A DNA stretch of 64,000 nt from Valencia hispanica. Lineage: Eukaryota; Chordata; Actinopteri; Cyprinodontiformes; Valenciidae. Made by a program: the position numbers and the translations under genes. Below the pieces are notes generated by a model. It was not told the DNA's origin. It saw only the letters and a program-made list of their open reading frames with translations, and searched no databases. Shown piece after piece: positions 12,470 through 35,200 of this stretch. The stretch lies in the NCBI GenBank assembly GCA_963556495.2, contig OY747705.1:21974501-22038500 (forward strand), read 5' to 3'. Position 1 is the stretch's first letter. Each line of letters begins with the position of its first letter.

Positions 12470-13180
12470 ACTGGCACCCCTGGTAAAGATGAGAAAAAGG
12501 CCTTGAAAATGAGACTGAGAATAATCTCACCTGTCATTTCAGTGCTGTGACTCAGTGGGAAATATTAAGAATGTTAAGAAATAATAGTTTTTAACAAACT
12601 GAGATGTCATCTTTGTACAATCTCTTTAGGTTATCCACAGTTTTGGGTCCTCTCTTGGGCTCTCTTCTTCTCAGCTCAAACAGGTTTCCTAAATGATTGA
12701 GACCTGTGGACTGAGCTGGACATAAAAAATGTAGTTTTTTTCTGTTGATTGATCATATGGTTTATTCCATTACCCTTTCGGAAGATCTGATGTTCACCCA
12801 TTTTCTATTTACTGGTAAAGTCCATGGCACTGTGCACTCCAACAAGGTTCCCAGGGCATTCAAAAGTGAAACAGACCCACAGCATCACAGTTCCTCTACC
12901 GTATTTAACAGAGGGATTGAGGTTCATTTCAACATATTCATCCTTTGTTTCCAAACCCACCTGCAGTGTTTGCGGTTGAAAAGCTCAAAAAGCCCCAGTC
13001 CCATCTGGTTTGTGTGGGACACAATGTTTCCTGTCCTTTTAGCAACTAATGAAGATCAACGAACATCTGTCTTCCTTGAGCAACATGTTTTCCAGTGTTT
13101 CCCATTTTGAAGAGTGGCCTAAAGAAACGAGCATCAGTGTAAAGTCGTATGCTTCAGTTGCATTTATTTTGAAATAATTA
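12470..13180. mobile_element. Decayed Tc1-like element
   Basis: Contains the terminal-repeat motif ggcacccctggtaaagatg at about 12474 and interior blocks typical of degraded fish Tc1-like elements, for example the section near 12860-12910. The open frame at 12745-13110 is incidental. It is related to the terminal fragment near 1503. Boundaries are approximate. Confidence 0.5.
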
Positions 13181-13343
13181 CATTTAAATATTTTATCCCC
13201 TACTAAATAAATCTGTCTAAATTAAAGGTTAGAATTATTCAGAATTGTTCAGAGTGAATATATGCTTCAGCAATAACAATTTAATTTATGTTAAGCCTTT
13301 TTCTCTCATCTTTATTCGGGGTGCCGTAAGGCGCGCAGGGCAC

Positions 13344-13349
13344 TTTATT
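13344..13349 (-). promoter_or_regulatory. slc35a3: Candidate poly(A) signal of slc35a3
   Basis: AATAAA on the minus strand, about 550 bases after the slc35a3 stop codon at 13900. It would give a 3' UTR of roughly 0.6 kb. Chosen by position only. Confidence 0.4.
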
Positions 13350-13763
13350 TCAAGTCTTTGTTAAAGTCTATAAAACCTGAACTACTCTGGGCCATTTAGC
13401 GATGTGTTTAAACAATCTCTCACATCAGGCCCTAATGTTAGCTTCCAGAGGCTGAATGCAAACATTGACAAAATCAACAATAAATACTATGGCTGTAGAT
13501 GAGCTCTCTTCCTCTGCAATCATTTACTGCATGGGTGTGACTGACGTGGCAGTTAACAGTTACAGGTTGTCAAGCTGGTTCTTCATGAACACAATCAGTC
13601 TGTCCTTATCCTGTAGACGTGGCACCAAGGACAACCTCTGCCACAGTAAAAAGAGGAAAGGAAAAACACACTCAAGTGTTTTCCCCCCTTTCGTCACCAA
13701 ATCGCTTCTCCTTCAGAGGTGAGGCACTTTCGGTGTGAGACCAACCACAGTGTTGTGCTCTCA

Positions 13764-23251
<9,488 letters not shown>

Positions 23252-23338
23252 GGTGGGGAAACTGCAGGCACAGGGAGGAAGAACCAGCCGGTCAGAGCAT
23301 CCAGGACTTGGGAGCCAGAAACCGACAGGTGATCTCAC

Positions 23339-23600
23339 CTTTTCTGTGACGTCAGCCCCGCAGCTTCTCCTCAGCACCAAGCGGATCCCTCTGTTGGTAG
23401 TTTCTACCTCAGCTCGGGGCAGATTGTTCCTCTGAGAAAAGACAGAGGGACAGTGGATGCTGTCAAAACAGCAGCTCCTCACCGACCCGTCCCTTTAACT
23501 CCGGATCTCCTCCCGGCTCTCCGCACCGACCGTAAGGACGCTCACATCCATTTCAGTTCACACACTCCTAAAGAGACGCGCACAAAAACCACAGAGGAAG
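23339..23600 (-). promoter_or_regulatory. slc35a3: slc35a3 5' untranslated exon and likely promoter side
   Basis: A donor (gtgaga) at 23338-23333 and an acceptor at 23264-23262 define a 77-bp intron just upstream of the start codon. The exon above it is richer in CpG than its surroundings. The exact transcription start cannot be read; the 5' edge is approximate. Confidence 0.5.
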
Positions 23601-24014
23601 AACTTTAAAGGAGGAATCTCATGCTTCTCAACGTCGGCTCACTTCCTTGTTCACATCTCTTCCTTGTTCCCCCCCCTCCAGGGTTGACTGTTGACATTGC
23701 GCCACCTGCTGGTTTGAATACACACAGCAGGCCTAAAAGTGGGGAACTGCATTTGATTTAAACTGAAAATTAGATCATATTGGTTAAATTGATTTTAAGC
23801 CGATATATCTATCAGATCAAGTAATATGACACATTTGAGGACTTTTTCATTCTATTGATGACTCCCCTACAGGAAATGTTTGTTTGCGTGTAGTCACAGT
23901 ATTAAGAACACGCTGTGTATTTATTGTTATATTAAATTATACACTTTGACTCATATTAACAAATAGGGGACTCCTGAAGGGAAGTGGATGTTTTAGGAGT
24001 ATCGGAGAAAAGTA

Positions 24015-24165
24015 GATCCCGTTGAAACCAGAAGTTTACATACACATTTACATCCATAAATCTCTGACATATTCTTTCTCACATTATTAGGGCATTGGAA
24101 CCGGGCCTAAAAAAGGGACATTTGGTCTGATTTACCTTCAGACAGTGAGGGGGGGATGTGTGTGT
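24015..24165. mobile_element. Tc1-like terminal fragment
   Basis: Contains ccagaagtttacatacacat, a motif common to the ends of the Sleeping-Beauty type Tc1 family. No transposase or matching opposite end was found. Low certainty. Confidence 0.35.
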
Positions 24166-24179
24166 TTATTTAGTGCATG

Positions 24180-26115
24180 TAAACAGTGCTTTGAGAAAGT
24201 ATTTTCCATTGCAGGCTTCTTCTGTTTTTGCTTTTTATTGGTCACACTTAATGTTTCAGATCCTCAACCACATTTTAGTATGAGACAAAGATAACGTGAG
24301 ATAAATTTGAAAACTTCTCCATATTGAAAGGTTTTCAAATATAAACGTGGCCTACATGGCGGTTTAAAAACCTTTATTTTTGTCTGCGTTTTGAGCCATT
24401 TCATCATGGACTTACTAATGTACTTTGGATTACTGTCCCGCTGCATTACCCAAGTCTGTTTGAGCTTAAGGTCATGAACTGACAGTCAGACGATCTCCTT
24501 CAGGAATTTTCTGGCAGACAGCAGAATTTGTGGTTTCACCAATTTACTGCAACTCATCCAGGTTCTGAAGCAGCATACCATCCCAAGAACATCACACCAC
24601 CACGTTTCACTGTAAGATGTCCTTCTCCTGAAATGCTGCTTTAGGTTAACTCCAGATGCAACAGGATGAACGGCTTCCAAAACGTTCCACTTTTGTTTCA
24701 ACAGAATATTTTCCCCAAAGGGTCTGGTTCATCAAGATGTTTTTGGCAAATGTGAGACTCTTTTTTTTTTTTTTTTTGCTCAGCTGAATTTTCACCCTGG
24801 AACTCTCCTATGGAGGCCATTTTTGCCCAATCTCTTTCTCACTGTTGAATCATGAACTCTGACCTTAACTGTGAGAAGTGAGGCCTGTAGTGCTTTAGAT
24901 GTTGTTCTGTCTTCTTTACTGAACCTCTTTGCATGAGTCATCAATGCGCTCTTGGGAGTAATTTTGCTTACTTCATTTATGGATGATTGAGTCCCAACGC
25001 CTTAGAATTGACATTGTAACATTTTTGAGACAGACATATGCCAAATAAATGTTTTTATTCAGTTCAAATTCAATACCAAAATACTTTATTTATCCCAAAG
25101 GAAAATTAGATGTTGTAACTCATGTAATCCATACATTTTCGAGGGTCATTGTGGAAGGTGATGCTGTGGGCAGGAAGGATCTCTGGTAGCAGTCAGTCTT
25201 GCAACAAATCTGAAGAAGCCTCTGACTAAAGACTGTTGCTGTATGACAGACTTGTGACTGTTATGACATGCAAACAGCTCAATTTCTGGGCAGCAGAGAC
25301 AGTATTCCACTGTGACATGTCTTGGATGACACTATCAGTAGTTGGCAAGCACTGCTAATCCACATCATTTCCTTTTGCCTCTCCTTTTTTAAATCATTGT
25401 TTAGCCATTTGATTAGAAAACCGGGCAGAGATGTTAGAGATGGGGATATGATCCTTGCCCATTATGATTGGAAGAGCTGCTTTGAACTTTCTCTTTGGTC
25501 CTGCTCTGCATCCATCAAACCTTTTCAACTCCTCCAGGATTTGAGGTTGTAGTTCAGGTATTATTTGAGCTTTTGAGATGCTGATCAGCTGCTCCAGGTT
25601 GTAAAAAAAAAAAAAACACAACACATTATTGTGACCGTTATGCATCATAACTGTTTGAAAGTAAAAAAAAATAAAATTGAATGAAAATCTTTTAGAAAGT
25701 CTTCACAGCTGGGCATGAAGTGTTGCTTTTTGAGACCGTTTAGCCTACTTCATGTTGTCAGACAAGTTCTACAGCATTAAAGTGTATTCTTTCAGGTTCT
25801 ACAGGTCTGACAGCAACTACGTCTGGGTGGAGCTAAAATACTGAACTAAGCTTTTCTAAGTATGTGCTTAATCACAATTCATGATTAAACAGGTGGAACG
25901 GTGAGTGATGCCTTTTTTCCTTAATAGGGAGGTAAATACTTTTTCAAAGCACAGGATGTACAGCACCCGTTTAGATTTTAATTTGGTAATTTATAAAAAA
26001 GCAAAAGCAGCAAGTCCTGCCTTTTTTACACCTCTTAATTATGTGCAACTTTGTGCTGGTTTGTCACAAAATCCCAATAAAAGATGAAAAGTGAATATTT
26101 TTGCGATGAGCTGTA
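24180..26115. mobile_element. Degraded DNA-transposon-like region with a LINE 3' end inside
   Basis: Left edge cagtgctttgagaaagtatt (about 24186) and right edge tatttttgcgatgagctgta (about 26095-26114) look like inverted ends of a decayed Tc1-like element. The inner text near 24500-25000 matches the style of old non-autonomous fish Tc1 relatives. Between about 25040 and 25560 a minus-strand insert reads like the 3' end of a fish LINE (complement of actttatttatcccaaagga). Boundaries and families are inference. Confidence 0.4.
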
Positions 26116-26186
26116 TAAAACGTTAGAATATCCCAGTATGACTGAGAAAAATGAGCATACATGTAAAGGTCTATGAAGATCAGGAC

Positions 26187-26214
26187 TTTATTTAAGTAAA
26201 CACATTGGTTTATT
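26187..26214 (-). promoter_or_regulatory. notch2: Candidate poly(A) signals of notch2
   Basis: Two AATAAA hexamers on the minus strand (26214-26209 and 26192-26187), about 1.65 kb after the notch2 stop. They would give a 3' UTR of about 1.7 kb. Chosen by position and motif only. Confidence 0.4.
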
Positions 26215-27866
26215 TTAATTTTTTTCAGATCATCTCCTGAATCGACCTTGGCTCTACCTTTTACAAACATGGTGACAACTACTTCATACTGCATGGATAA
26301 TATAGGCTATTTGATTAACATAGAAAAGAATGGTAAACATACAAAATACATTTTATGTACAGAACATAGACACAGCCTTGAATATGTACCAGATAGTAAT
26401 GAGTAAGAAAAATGTAGACTGACATCTCATCGTACAGTACATGGGTTTGTGAAACCAAAGAGACACCGTGTGTACAGAAACGAAGGCCAAGGTCAGGAAC
26501 ATCGATTGGCTTGTCCTCGCCGACGGTGATTGAACGTTTTGGTTGGCGCAGGATACACGCCTCTTACTAAAGCAACAAATACATGTACACAGTGAGCATT
26601 ATTTGGCTTAACAGAACACAATTTGGTCTCCCACTCCTTTTTGAAAATCCTCAACATTTTTTTATGATAGTCTGTGAATACAAAGCAGAAACAATACTCA
26701 CCATCTGCTTTGAGACAGGACAAACACAGAGAAAACTCATCTTTTACTGCTCGTGGTCAGACTTGGTTATGAATCACGACATATGCTGATCGAAGATAAA
26801 CCTGATTATATATTTTTGGAACACAAACTGCTTAGAGCAGTTTAACGGTAAAAATGTACACCTTTGTAACATTCACAATCATTCAGGAAGTGCAGACATT
26901 TATATAAAAAACAGGCACTTTAGGAAGGCAACACCACATTTAGCTCAACTAAAACAAGCAGAACCTGCTTTAAGTGTATGTACATTTCTTCTTACAGCAT
27001 ATTAAACCTGGAGACAACAACGGTAACGACTGACAAATAAAAAAGCATACGGCTTTGAAGCAACAGAATGAATCCCTCTCCGGTACTTCTTAAAGAGTGG
27101 AAACGGATAAAACATAAATATCTAAACACCTTTTTTTTCATGTAAAACCCCAGGCTTCCAGATATCGTCAAAGTACTGGAACAGACTGAAAATGTAAAAC
27201 AACAAAGGCTACAAACTAACCTTTTAGCACAATAAAAAGGAATAAAAAAACTAAACAAAAAAAGATGAACCAACAAGCACAAGTTATTAAAGGCATTCAG
27301 CTGATTGAGACTCGTTAAATTAAACCATTTAGAGTGAACGGTGTCAACCAGGAGTTAGTATGGGCAGGTTTATAACACTGAAGGACACATAAAGATAGCA
27401 TTTAGCGAACTGATTTAACAAACTTTTTGAGAATAGGGAGTGTCAGTGTAGAGTGTCCCGTTAACAGTCTAATTTTTCTGTTATTTATGCAACAAGAGCT
27501 GAGCTCCTTCTGGTTGACTGTTTCTTCGCCATCCCTCAGCAATCACAGAGCCAGTTCGGGATGCACCTGGATGGTGTAGCAGTGGTTATTATTGTGCAAA
27601 TCTGGTTCCAAATGAAGAGGAAAAAGTCTTGGCTGATTAATGTAAATATATGAAAAAGTTTTTAACCCCAAGCTTCTGCTCCAGAGAATGTAACTTTAGC
27701 TGAAAGCACAAAAAGACAAACTATACTGTTTCTTAGTTGGAAAGAGAAGGAGATGTAAAAGGGGAAGGGGGCTGATTATGATCTCAAAGAACAGAGAGGT
27801 AAGGGAAAGGTACTGGTTGTGTGTTGAACCAAAGAGTCAGTCTGTGTCTGCTTTCCTCTGGAGGCT
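26215..27866 (-). other. notch2: Probable notch2 3' UTR
   Basis: AT-rich non-coding sequence between the stop codon and the candidate poly(A) signals, with no repeat recognised. The ORFs here are short and without domains. Confidence 0.5.
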
Positions 27867-29294
27867 TCACGCAAACACCTGCATGTTTCCGAGCTGAGGC
27901 TGCTGAGCGGGCTGCTGCATCTGCTGCGACGGCGGCTGCATCTGCGCCTGCTCTGGAATGTGTGTGCGGCGTGACGACGGCAGCGCGTGGTGGGAGTTCC
28001 CCAGCGGGGTGGGGCTGGTGGTGACGTCGGACCAGTCCGAGTTAGAGTGTGGCGAGGAGGAGGACCAGGGGTCTGGCGATTCGGGGGAAGGGGTGAGGTA
28101 CGGGTGCTCGTTCTGTGGGTGGGTGGAGTGGCCCGGGGTGGTACCTTCTGAGCTGGCGGGGATGTGGCTGTGCTGGGAGGGGGGTGTTGGGTATTTATCC
28201 ACCGGGCTTTGCATGGGTGTGTAAGGGGGCAGCGGTCGAGATTGGCCCTCCATCCCACTGGAGTGGTTGATGGTGTGGGGATGCTGCAGAGTGTGGGAGG
28301 GACCTTGGACCACGTTCATCTGATCCGGGTAAATCATTCCCTGGCTGCAGTGGACGTGTCCCGGTACTTGCTGGGTGTGACACAGGTTCTGGTTCTGCCC
28401 CTGGGCCTGTGTGACTTGTACCTGTCCCGACTGAGACTGCTTCAGCATGGGCTGGCCCGATCCAGGGGACATCATCTGGAAAGTGACGATGGGGGGCAGC
28501 TGCTCCCTGCTCATGGTGACGTTCATGGGAGCCATCATGGTGCTCTGGCCGTGGCTCATGCTGGGGTGCGTTCCCCTCATCGGGTGAGGCAGGAGACCAA
28601 ACATGTGACCGTTGTAGCCATGCTTGGTCATGCCCACCCAGGCCTGCGGCTGTCCCAGCATGTGACTGACAGGGGGCAGCATTGCTCTGGAGGTGGGGCT
28701 GCTCAGGATAGGTGGGGAATTGGCTGTGTTGGAGACTGCAACAGAAACGTCACCTGTGTAGGAGTGAGGGGACTCCAGGGAGTCGACAGGCGACATGGTG
28801 ACAGAGCTCTCAGGAAGTCCTCCTGCTGCCTTTACACCATTTGTGCTCCCTCCACCTGCACCTCCTCCACTTCCTCCTCCCGCAGCGGCCAAACCTGGAC
28901 CCTCTCCCCCAGCAGGTTTCTTCCTTCGCTTTGCTTTCATGTCTTTGAGCTCCTTCGGCCCGCCGCCGACACCTCCCGCCTTCGCCCCAGCTCCTCTACT
29001 TCTGCTTTTTTTGCCTTGAGGTCCAGGGCGCATACCGATGAAGCCTCCGTTAGCCCCGCACATAACAGAGGAGTTTCCACCTCCACCCATGTGGTTGGGC
29101 CCATTGTGAGGACTGTGAACCAGATTGTATTGGTCCAGCAGACGGACTATGTCGTGATGCATGCGCTCTTGAGCGGTGTCGCGGGGCAGCCGGTCCAGGT
29201 GATCGGTGATGTCACGGTTGGAGTAGTGATCGAGAAGAACCTGAGCCGCCTCAAAGCTGCCCTCTCGTGCTGCAAGAAACAAGGGGGTCTCCTC
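27867..29294 (-). CDS. notch2: notch2 terminal exon: last ankyrin repeats, NLS, transactivation and PEST region
   Basis: 475 codons plus TGA. It begins [17 protein letters not shown] (ankyrin) and continues [20 protein letters not shown] (last ankyrin). Then come basic clusters, GKKSRSRG and KAKRRKKP, likely nuclear localisation signals. A Ser/Gly/Gln/Pro-rich transactivation segment follows, then the degron [18 protein letters not shown] and the end [12 protein letters not shown]... to NMQVFA. The TPSPES element is the known phosphodegron type recognised by Fbw7. The final motif with DVTTSPTP and MQV(Y/F)A is the notch2 hallmark. Runs of Gln near the end are fish-specific filler. Confidence 0.95.
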   Translation of the reverse strand, partial: EETPLFLAAREGSFEAAQVLLDHYSNRDITDHLDRLPRDTAQERMHHDIVRLLDQYNLVHSPHNGPNHMGGGGNSSVMCGANGGFIGMRPGPQGKKSRSRGAGAKAGGVGGGPKELKDMKAKRRKKPAGGEGPGLAAAGGGSGGGAGGGSTNGVKAAGGLPESSVTMSPVDSLESPHSYTGDVSVAVSNTANSPPILSSPTSRAMLPPVSHMLGQPQAWVGMTKHGYNGHMFGLLPHPMRGTHPSMSHGQSTMMAPMNVTMSREQLPPIVTFQMMSPGSGQPMLKQSQSGQVQVTQAQGQNQNLCHTQQVPGHVHCSQGMIYPDQMNVVQGPSHTLQHPHTINHSSGMEGQSRPLPPYTPMQSPVDKYPTPPSQHSHIPASSEGTTPGHSTHPQNEHPYLTPSPESPDPWSSSSPHSNSDWSDVTTSPTPLGNSHHALPSSRRTHIPEQAQMQPPSQQMQQPAQQPQLGNMQVFA

Positions 29295-32200
29295 CTGAGA
29301 GACACAGCAGATAGCCTGTTAATATATTTCCGGCTGCGATGATCCAACAGAAACACTCCTCCATCTTTCATACAATAACAAATGTGCACATTTCATTTAG
29401 TCACAAGAGAAATAACAATATTTATCTGCTGGACAGCTTTACAAATAACTATTTATGTGCAGATGTTATGTATACAGTATATTTTATTTTCAGCTATTAA
29501 ATAAGTTTTTGGACAAAACAACACAAATTTAATAAATACATAATATTTAAATATATAAAATATACAAAAATATTAATAACACACCTTATTGTCTTGCATA
29601 TCACGGTTGGCACCATTCTTTAGAAGCACAAGAGTAGCCTCCACATTATTAACTGCTGCTGCCCAGTGCAAAGCAGATTTACCTAAATATTGGAGAAAAA
29701 AAGACAGCTTTGTTAAAATATGTTATTGAAAAACATTTTTTGGGCAAAATTTCTACTTTTTGCTTTTTTTTAAATTCACCCAAAATCTGAACAATCTGCA
29801 GAAAAAATGAGAGCCTTTAATGCACAGCATAATCCTTCAGTGAAGTCCATTTGGATTTGGTGGAGCCCGCCCAGTTCGCCCAGAGCAATCACACCAAAAC
29901 TACGCAGTGAATCATGTGTCATGTTCTCTCACCGTGGTCGTCCACAGCGTTGATGTCAGCGTGGCAGTGAATCAGCTCCTCTACCATGCCCTCCACCGCG
30001 AGCCTTGCTGCCAGGATCAGTGGAGTCGTACCATCGTTCATCCTGGCATCAAGTTCTGTAGCACGGTTACGGATCAGAATCTGGAGGAACAGAACCCAAA
30101 AAAAGATATGAAGAACATAAACCTGACTGTCTTGTCATTCTTCACTTTTGCGTTGAATTGCAAAGGTAGTCGTTCTTTTTCACATTTTGATGCTTTACAG
30201 CCCAAAACTGCAGTATATTTTTTCGGGGATATCTCATCCATGCATTTGTGTCCACCCCCCTTTACTCTAACACCCTTAATTAAAATTTGGTGAAACCAAT
30301 TTCACTTCATTCATAAAAAGATTCAATCTGAGTGCAATTTCTAAACCCAGCCGTTCTGTGGCCAAAGAACACAGCAGACAGATCAGGGAGAAAGTTGTGG
30401 AGAAGGCCCATGGTGGGTGGAGTATCTATGGTGGGGAAGAAATCCTGTCTTTAGATTAGTAAAGCTGGTAGAGACATACCCAACAGACCTACAGGACTAA
30501 TTACAGCGGCCAATTCCCAACTACACAATGCTGTGTTGGTCTCTCACACAAAATCCCTATTAAAATACATTGAATTTTGTGGTTGTAGCATCACAGTATG
30601 TGATAAAAGTGGCTATGAAGTGTCGTTTTCAGGACTTCTCTGGTCAAAAGGACTAACCTGAAAGACTCCTTGTGCGTCGGCTGCAACAGCGGCGTGCAGT
30701 GGAGTTCTGCCCATGTTGTCATGGGCGTTGGGATCTGCTCCGGCATCCAGCAGTCTCTTGGCGGCATCGGCACGGGCGTAACGGGCAGCCAGGTGGAGAG
30801 CAGTTTCACCTGTGCGGTCAGTCTGAGCCATCAGATTGGCACCCTGAGCGATCAGATCTGAAATGACACTCGGTCCAGGTTCCTCTCCCCCGCTCTCGTC
30901 TTCCTCGTCTCCATGCAGGCTACAGTCCGGACCTCCACCATTCCGCAAGGACGCCACCATCAGAGGGGTAAAGCCATCTGAGGAAGGGGAAAATTAATAA
31001 CTGAACATAATTGCACACACTTTAACATATAAAATGATGATAAAGTGTCGTCTCACCAGGTCCTTTGACGTTAACATCCAGACAGTCAGCTTCCAAGTCA
31101 GCCTGTGGAGGAGTAAGAGTGATATCAGCAGCTTTGCGATGCTGCAGGGTCCACTCTCTACGGTCGACACCTCCATCCATTGGGATAGAAAGCAAAGGTT
31201 TGTCTTCAGTCTGCAAAAAAAAATTTATAAAAAAAAATATTACAAAATTACAACTAAAGACTCCAGGAACCATTACATTTGAGTTATCATTCACATACTC
31301 TTGGCTTTTTGGATGGGGTTTCATCATCAAGCCATCTCTGGCTCTGGCCTCCGTCAACCATGCTTCCATCATGTGTCTTAAAATTCCTAACGTGAGAAGA
31401 AAGCATGTTGTGTAAGAAATCATCAATGCCTTCTTCATGTATTTATTCCAGGACACAACAATTAGTAAAACAATTCCCCATATGTTGTTTAGTTCTCATA
31501 GTGTTTATTGACTCACTTCATGTCAAAGTCATCTTGTCCAACAGGCTCTCTCCTCTTGTCATTTTTAGTGGCCAAGAAGCCATCAGGCAGCCACAGAACA
31601 CCATATTTATGTTTCTTCTTGGCTGCCAGCACCCCCAGCACCAGAATAAGCAGAACGACACATGCAGCAACTCCAATTAAGTACGGATATATTGAGGGAG
31701 GCTCCACTGTTGGATCACCTGTTTTAAAGAGAAAGGCAGATGTGGTGTTCATTTTTAATCATCCAGTTCAGGATAATCACATATATGTTGAGGCTATTGC
31801 CTTTTACTGAACGAACTGCATCTCCCAGCATCCGTTGCGCCGCTCTTAACCCATTCTCATTGGTCTGTGGCCAGTGATGATATCACAGAGTTGATAAAGG
31901 GGCGCGAAAAATGAAATTCTCATCTTTTGGTTCCAACCCGCGGAGCCGCAAGGTGACGCTTTAATCCACTCCTAGCAACTTTTCCTTTTTATCGTTCAAA
32001 CCTGCTGGTCCAGGAAGAATTTTCCCTTTTAAACTTAGAAGTGAACCGCTCCGAGCAAACAGGCCTGAGTCCCTCAGCGCCTAAAAGTGGACGTTCCGCT
32101 TTCGACCTCGTTTTTGCGCAAAACGCTCCTTTAAACTGGACACTCTCAAGTTGTTCTACATTCTTCGTCGTGGACTGTGAAAAGAGTCATTTCCTGTTGT

Positions 32201-35200
32201 CACTGTTGTGCTCCCTGTAAGCTGTTTGGTGTTCAGACTCTCTTGAATTGATCTTATTTTCTCTGTGCTGAGGCCTTTCTAAGTTATTTTAACACAAGCA
32301 CACTAAAACACACGTTTTGTGGTGCTGTGTTTCACACAGCTTTTCTTGGGGTGATAAGGTCTTGCTAGCTCAGTTAGCTTAACTTCATTGCGGCTATGGC
32401 TACTCTTCTCTCTCCTGTCTCTAACTCTTCTCTTCTCTCTTGCTCTCTCTGTCAGATGTTTAGTTACTTCCCTGCCTCCTTTAGTGATAATGGTAACTGT
32501 AATAAATGTAATATTTTTGTAGCTTTGGAGGCGAGGGTATCAGAACTAGAAGCACGGCTCCGCGCTGTTGAAAAACCAGCTGATAGCCGAAGCCCATTAG
32601 CCAGCGCGGAGCCAACAAGGGTAGAACCCCCTAGCTGTCCTCCGGTAGAGCCCGCTCAGCCGGGACCTCAGGCTGGTTGGGTGACAGTACGTAGGAAGCA
32701 TAGTTCTAGGACCCAGCCCCCGGGCCACCACCAACCACAGATTTTCCCCGCTCAGCGACACACCCGCTGAGAAGCCGACCCTGGTAATTGGCAGCTCCAT
32801 AGTCAGAAACGTGGCATTAGAGACACCATTGACCATAGTCAAATGCTTGCCAGGGGCCAGAACGGGCGACATCAAATCCTACCTGAAACTGCTGGCTAAA
32901 GATAAGCGTAAATACAGTAAGATTGTTATTCACGCTGGCAGTAATGACACCCGGTTACGCCAATCGGAGGTCACTAAAATTAGTGTTGCTTCGGTGTGTA
33001 AGTTTGCTAAAACAATGTCAGACTCGGTAATCTTTTCTGGTCCCCTGCCTGATCGGACCAGTGACGACATGTTAAGCCGCATGCTGTCATTCCATCAATG
33101 GTTGTCTAGGTGGTGTCCTGCAAACGATGTGGGCTACATTGATAATTGGCGAACATTTTGGGGAAAACCTGGTCTGATCCGGAGAGACAGCATCCATCCC
33201 ACTTTGGATGGAGCAGCTCTTCTTTCTAGGAATATGGCCGAATTTATTAGTCCTCCAAAACACTGACAACCCAGGGTCCAGACCAGGAAGCAGAGTCGTA
33301 GTTTAACCCACCTCTCTGCTGCTTCTGTACTGTTACCCACCCATTACCCTATAGAAACAGTGTATTGCCCACGGCCAAAATTAAATGGATTAAAAGTTAA
33401 GCCAACAAAAGCAAATTATGGAAATCTCATAAAAATAAATACAACTTTGACTGAACAGAAAAATAAATCTATTAAATGTGGTTTATTAAACATAAGATCT
33501 CTCTCCTCAAAGACTTTGTTAGTAAATGACTTGATTTGTGATAATCACATTGATTTCCTTTGTCAGAAACCTGGTTGCAGCAGGAGGATTATGTCAGTAT
33601 AAATGAGTCAACTCCTTCCAGTCATTTACATTTTCAAATTCCTAGAAGTACTGGGCGAGGGGGAGGAGTTGCAACCATTTTTCGTTCTGATTTACTAATT
33701 AGTCCCAGACCAATTGATAGCTACAGTTCTTTTGAACATCTAACCCTTAATTTTCCTCATCCAAGTTGCAAAACATTAAGACCATTTTTGTTTGTGGTTT
33801 TGTATCGTCCACCAGGCCCTTGCTCTCAATCCTTGGATCAGATCTCACATTTTTTATCTGATATAGTATTAAATACTGATAGGGTCATTATAGTGGGGGA
33901 CTTCAATATTCATGTGGATACTGAAAGTGATAGCTTAAATGCAGCCTTTAATGCTATTTTAGACTAAATTGGCTTTACTCAAAAAGTACAGGGATCGACC
34001 CACTTGGGCAAACACACTTTGGACCTTGTACTGACATACGGTATTGAGTGTGAGGAAATAACAGTCCACCCACATAACCCGGTCCTGTCTGACCACTTCT
34101 TAATAACTTTTGAATTTACTTTAACTTACCATCTTAAATCTGAAAGAAAATTTCATTATAGTAGAACTTTATCAGACAATGCTGTAACAATTTTTAAAGA
34201 ATCTGTTCCATTCTTACTTTCCTCAGTGTCTCAGAGTAACACAGTGGATGGCAGCAATTCTATCTCTAACCCTTCAGAAATTGATGGTCTGGTTCACAGC
34301 GTTACGTTCTCATTGCGTTTGGCATTAGATAGTGTAGCCCCCTTAAAAAAGAAAGTGGCTAGCCATAGGAGGCTGACTCCTTGGTTTAACGCAGAGTTGC
34401 GTACTTTAAAGTAGAATACTAGGAAGTTGGAGAGAAAATAGCGCTCTACACACCTAGAGGATTCCTATTTAACCTGGAATAACAGTCTACTGCTGTATAA
34501 AGAGACCCTTCGACAAGCTAGAACAGCATATTTTTCATCATTAATAGAGGCGAATAAAAACAATCCTAGGTTTCTTTTTAGTACAGTTGCCAAACTTACA
34601 CAGAGTCATAGCTCTGTTGAGCCAACTATTCCCCCAGCTCTTAGCAGTGATGATTTTATGGGATTCTTCATAAATAAAATAAATTCTATTAAAAATAAAA
34701 TCATTGGCATCCTCCCAAACATGATTACTTCTTCCTCAGTAAATGAGGCAGCATCGGAAAGAACTGTAGAACCTCATTTGTGCTTAGGCTGTTTTGATTC
34801 AGTCGAGCTTTCTGAATTATGAAAAATATTAGCCTCATCTAAACCTTCAACTTGTATGTTGGACCCAATTCCAACCAAATTATTTAAAGAAGTGTTCCAT
34901 TTGGTTCCTGGCCCCATTTTGGATATGATTAATCTATCCTTAGTAAACGGATACGTACCACAAGGATTTAAAATAGCTGTAATTAAACCTTTACTCAAGA
35001 AACCTTCCCTTGATCAAGATGACTTAGTGAATTACAGACCTATATCTAACCTTCCTTTTTTATCCAAAGTCCTTGAGAAATTTGTTGCTAATCAAGTCAG
35101 TGAGCATCTAAACAGTAAAGAGCTGTTTGAAGAGTTTCAGTCAGGTTTTAGAGCTCATCATAGCACTGAAATAGCACTGGTGAAGATTACTAACGATGTT

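Noticed and set aside
28795..29019. Proline-rich + strand ORF
   Set aside because: Antisense of the Gly/Ala-rich part of notch2.
28164..29342. 392-codon + strand ORF
   Set aside because: It is the antisense of the notch2 terminal exon, a by-product of GC-rich codons.
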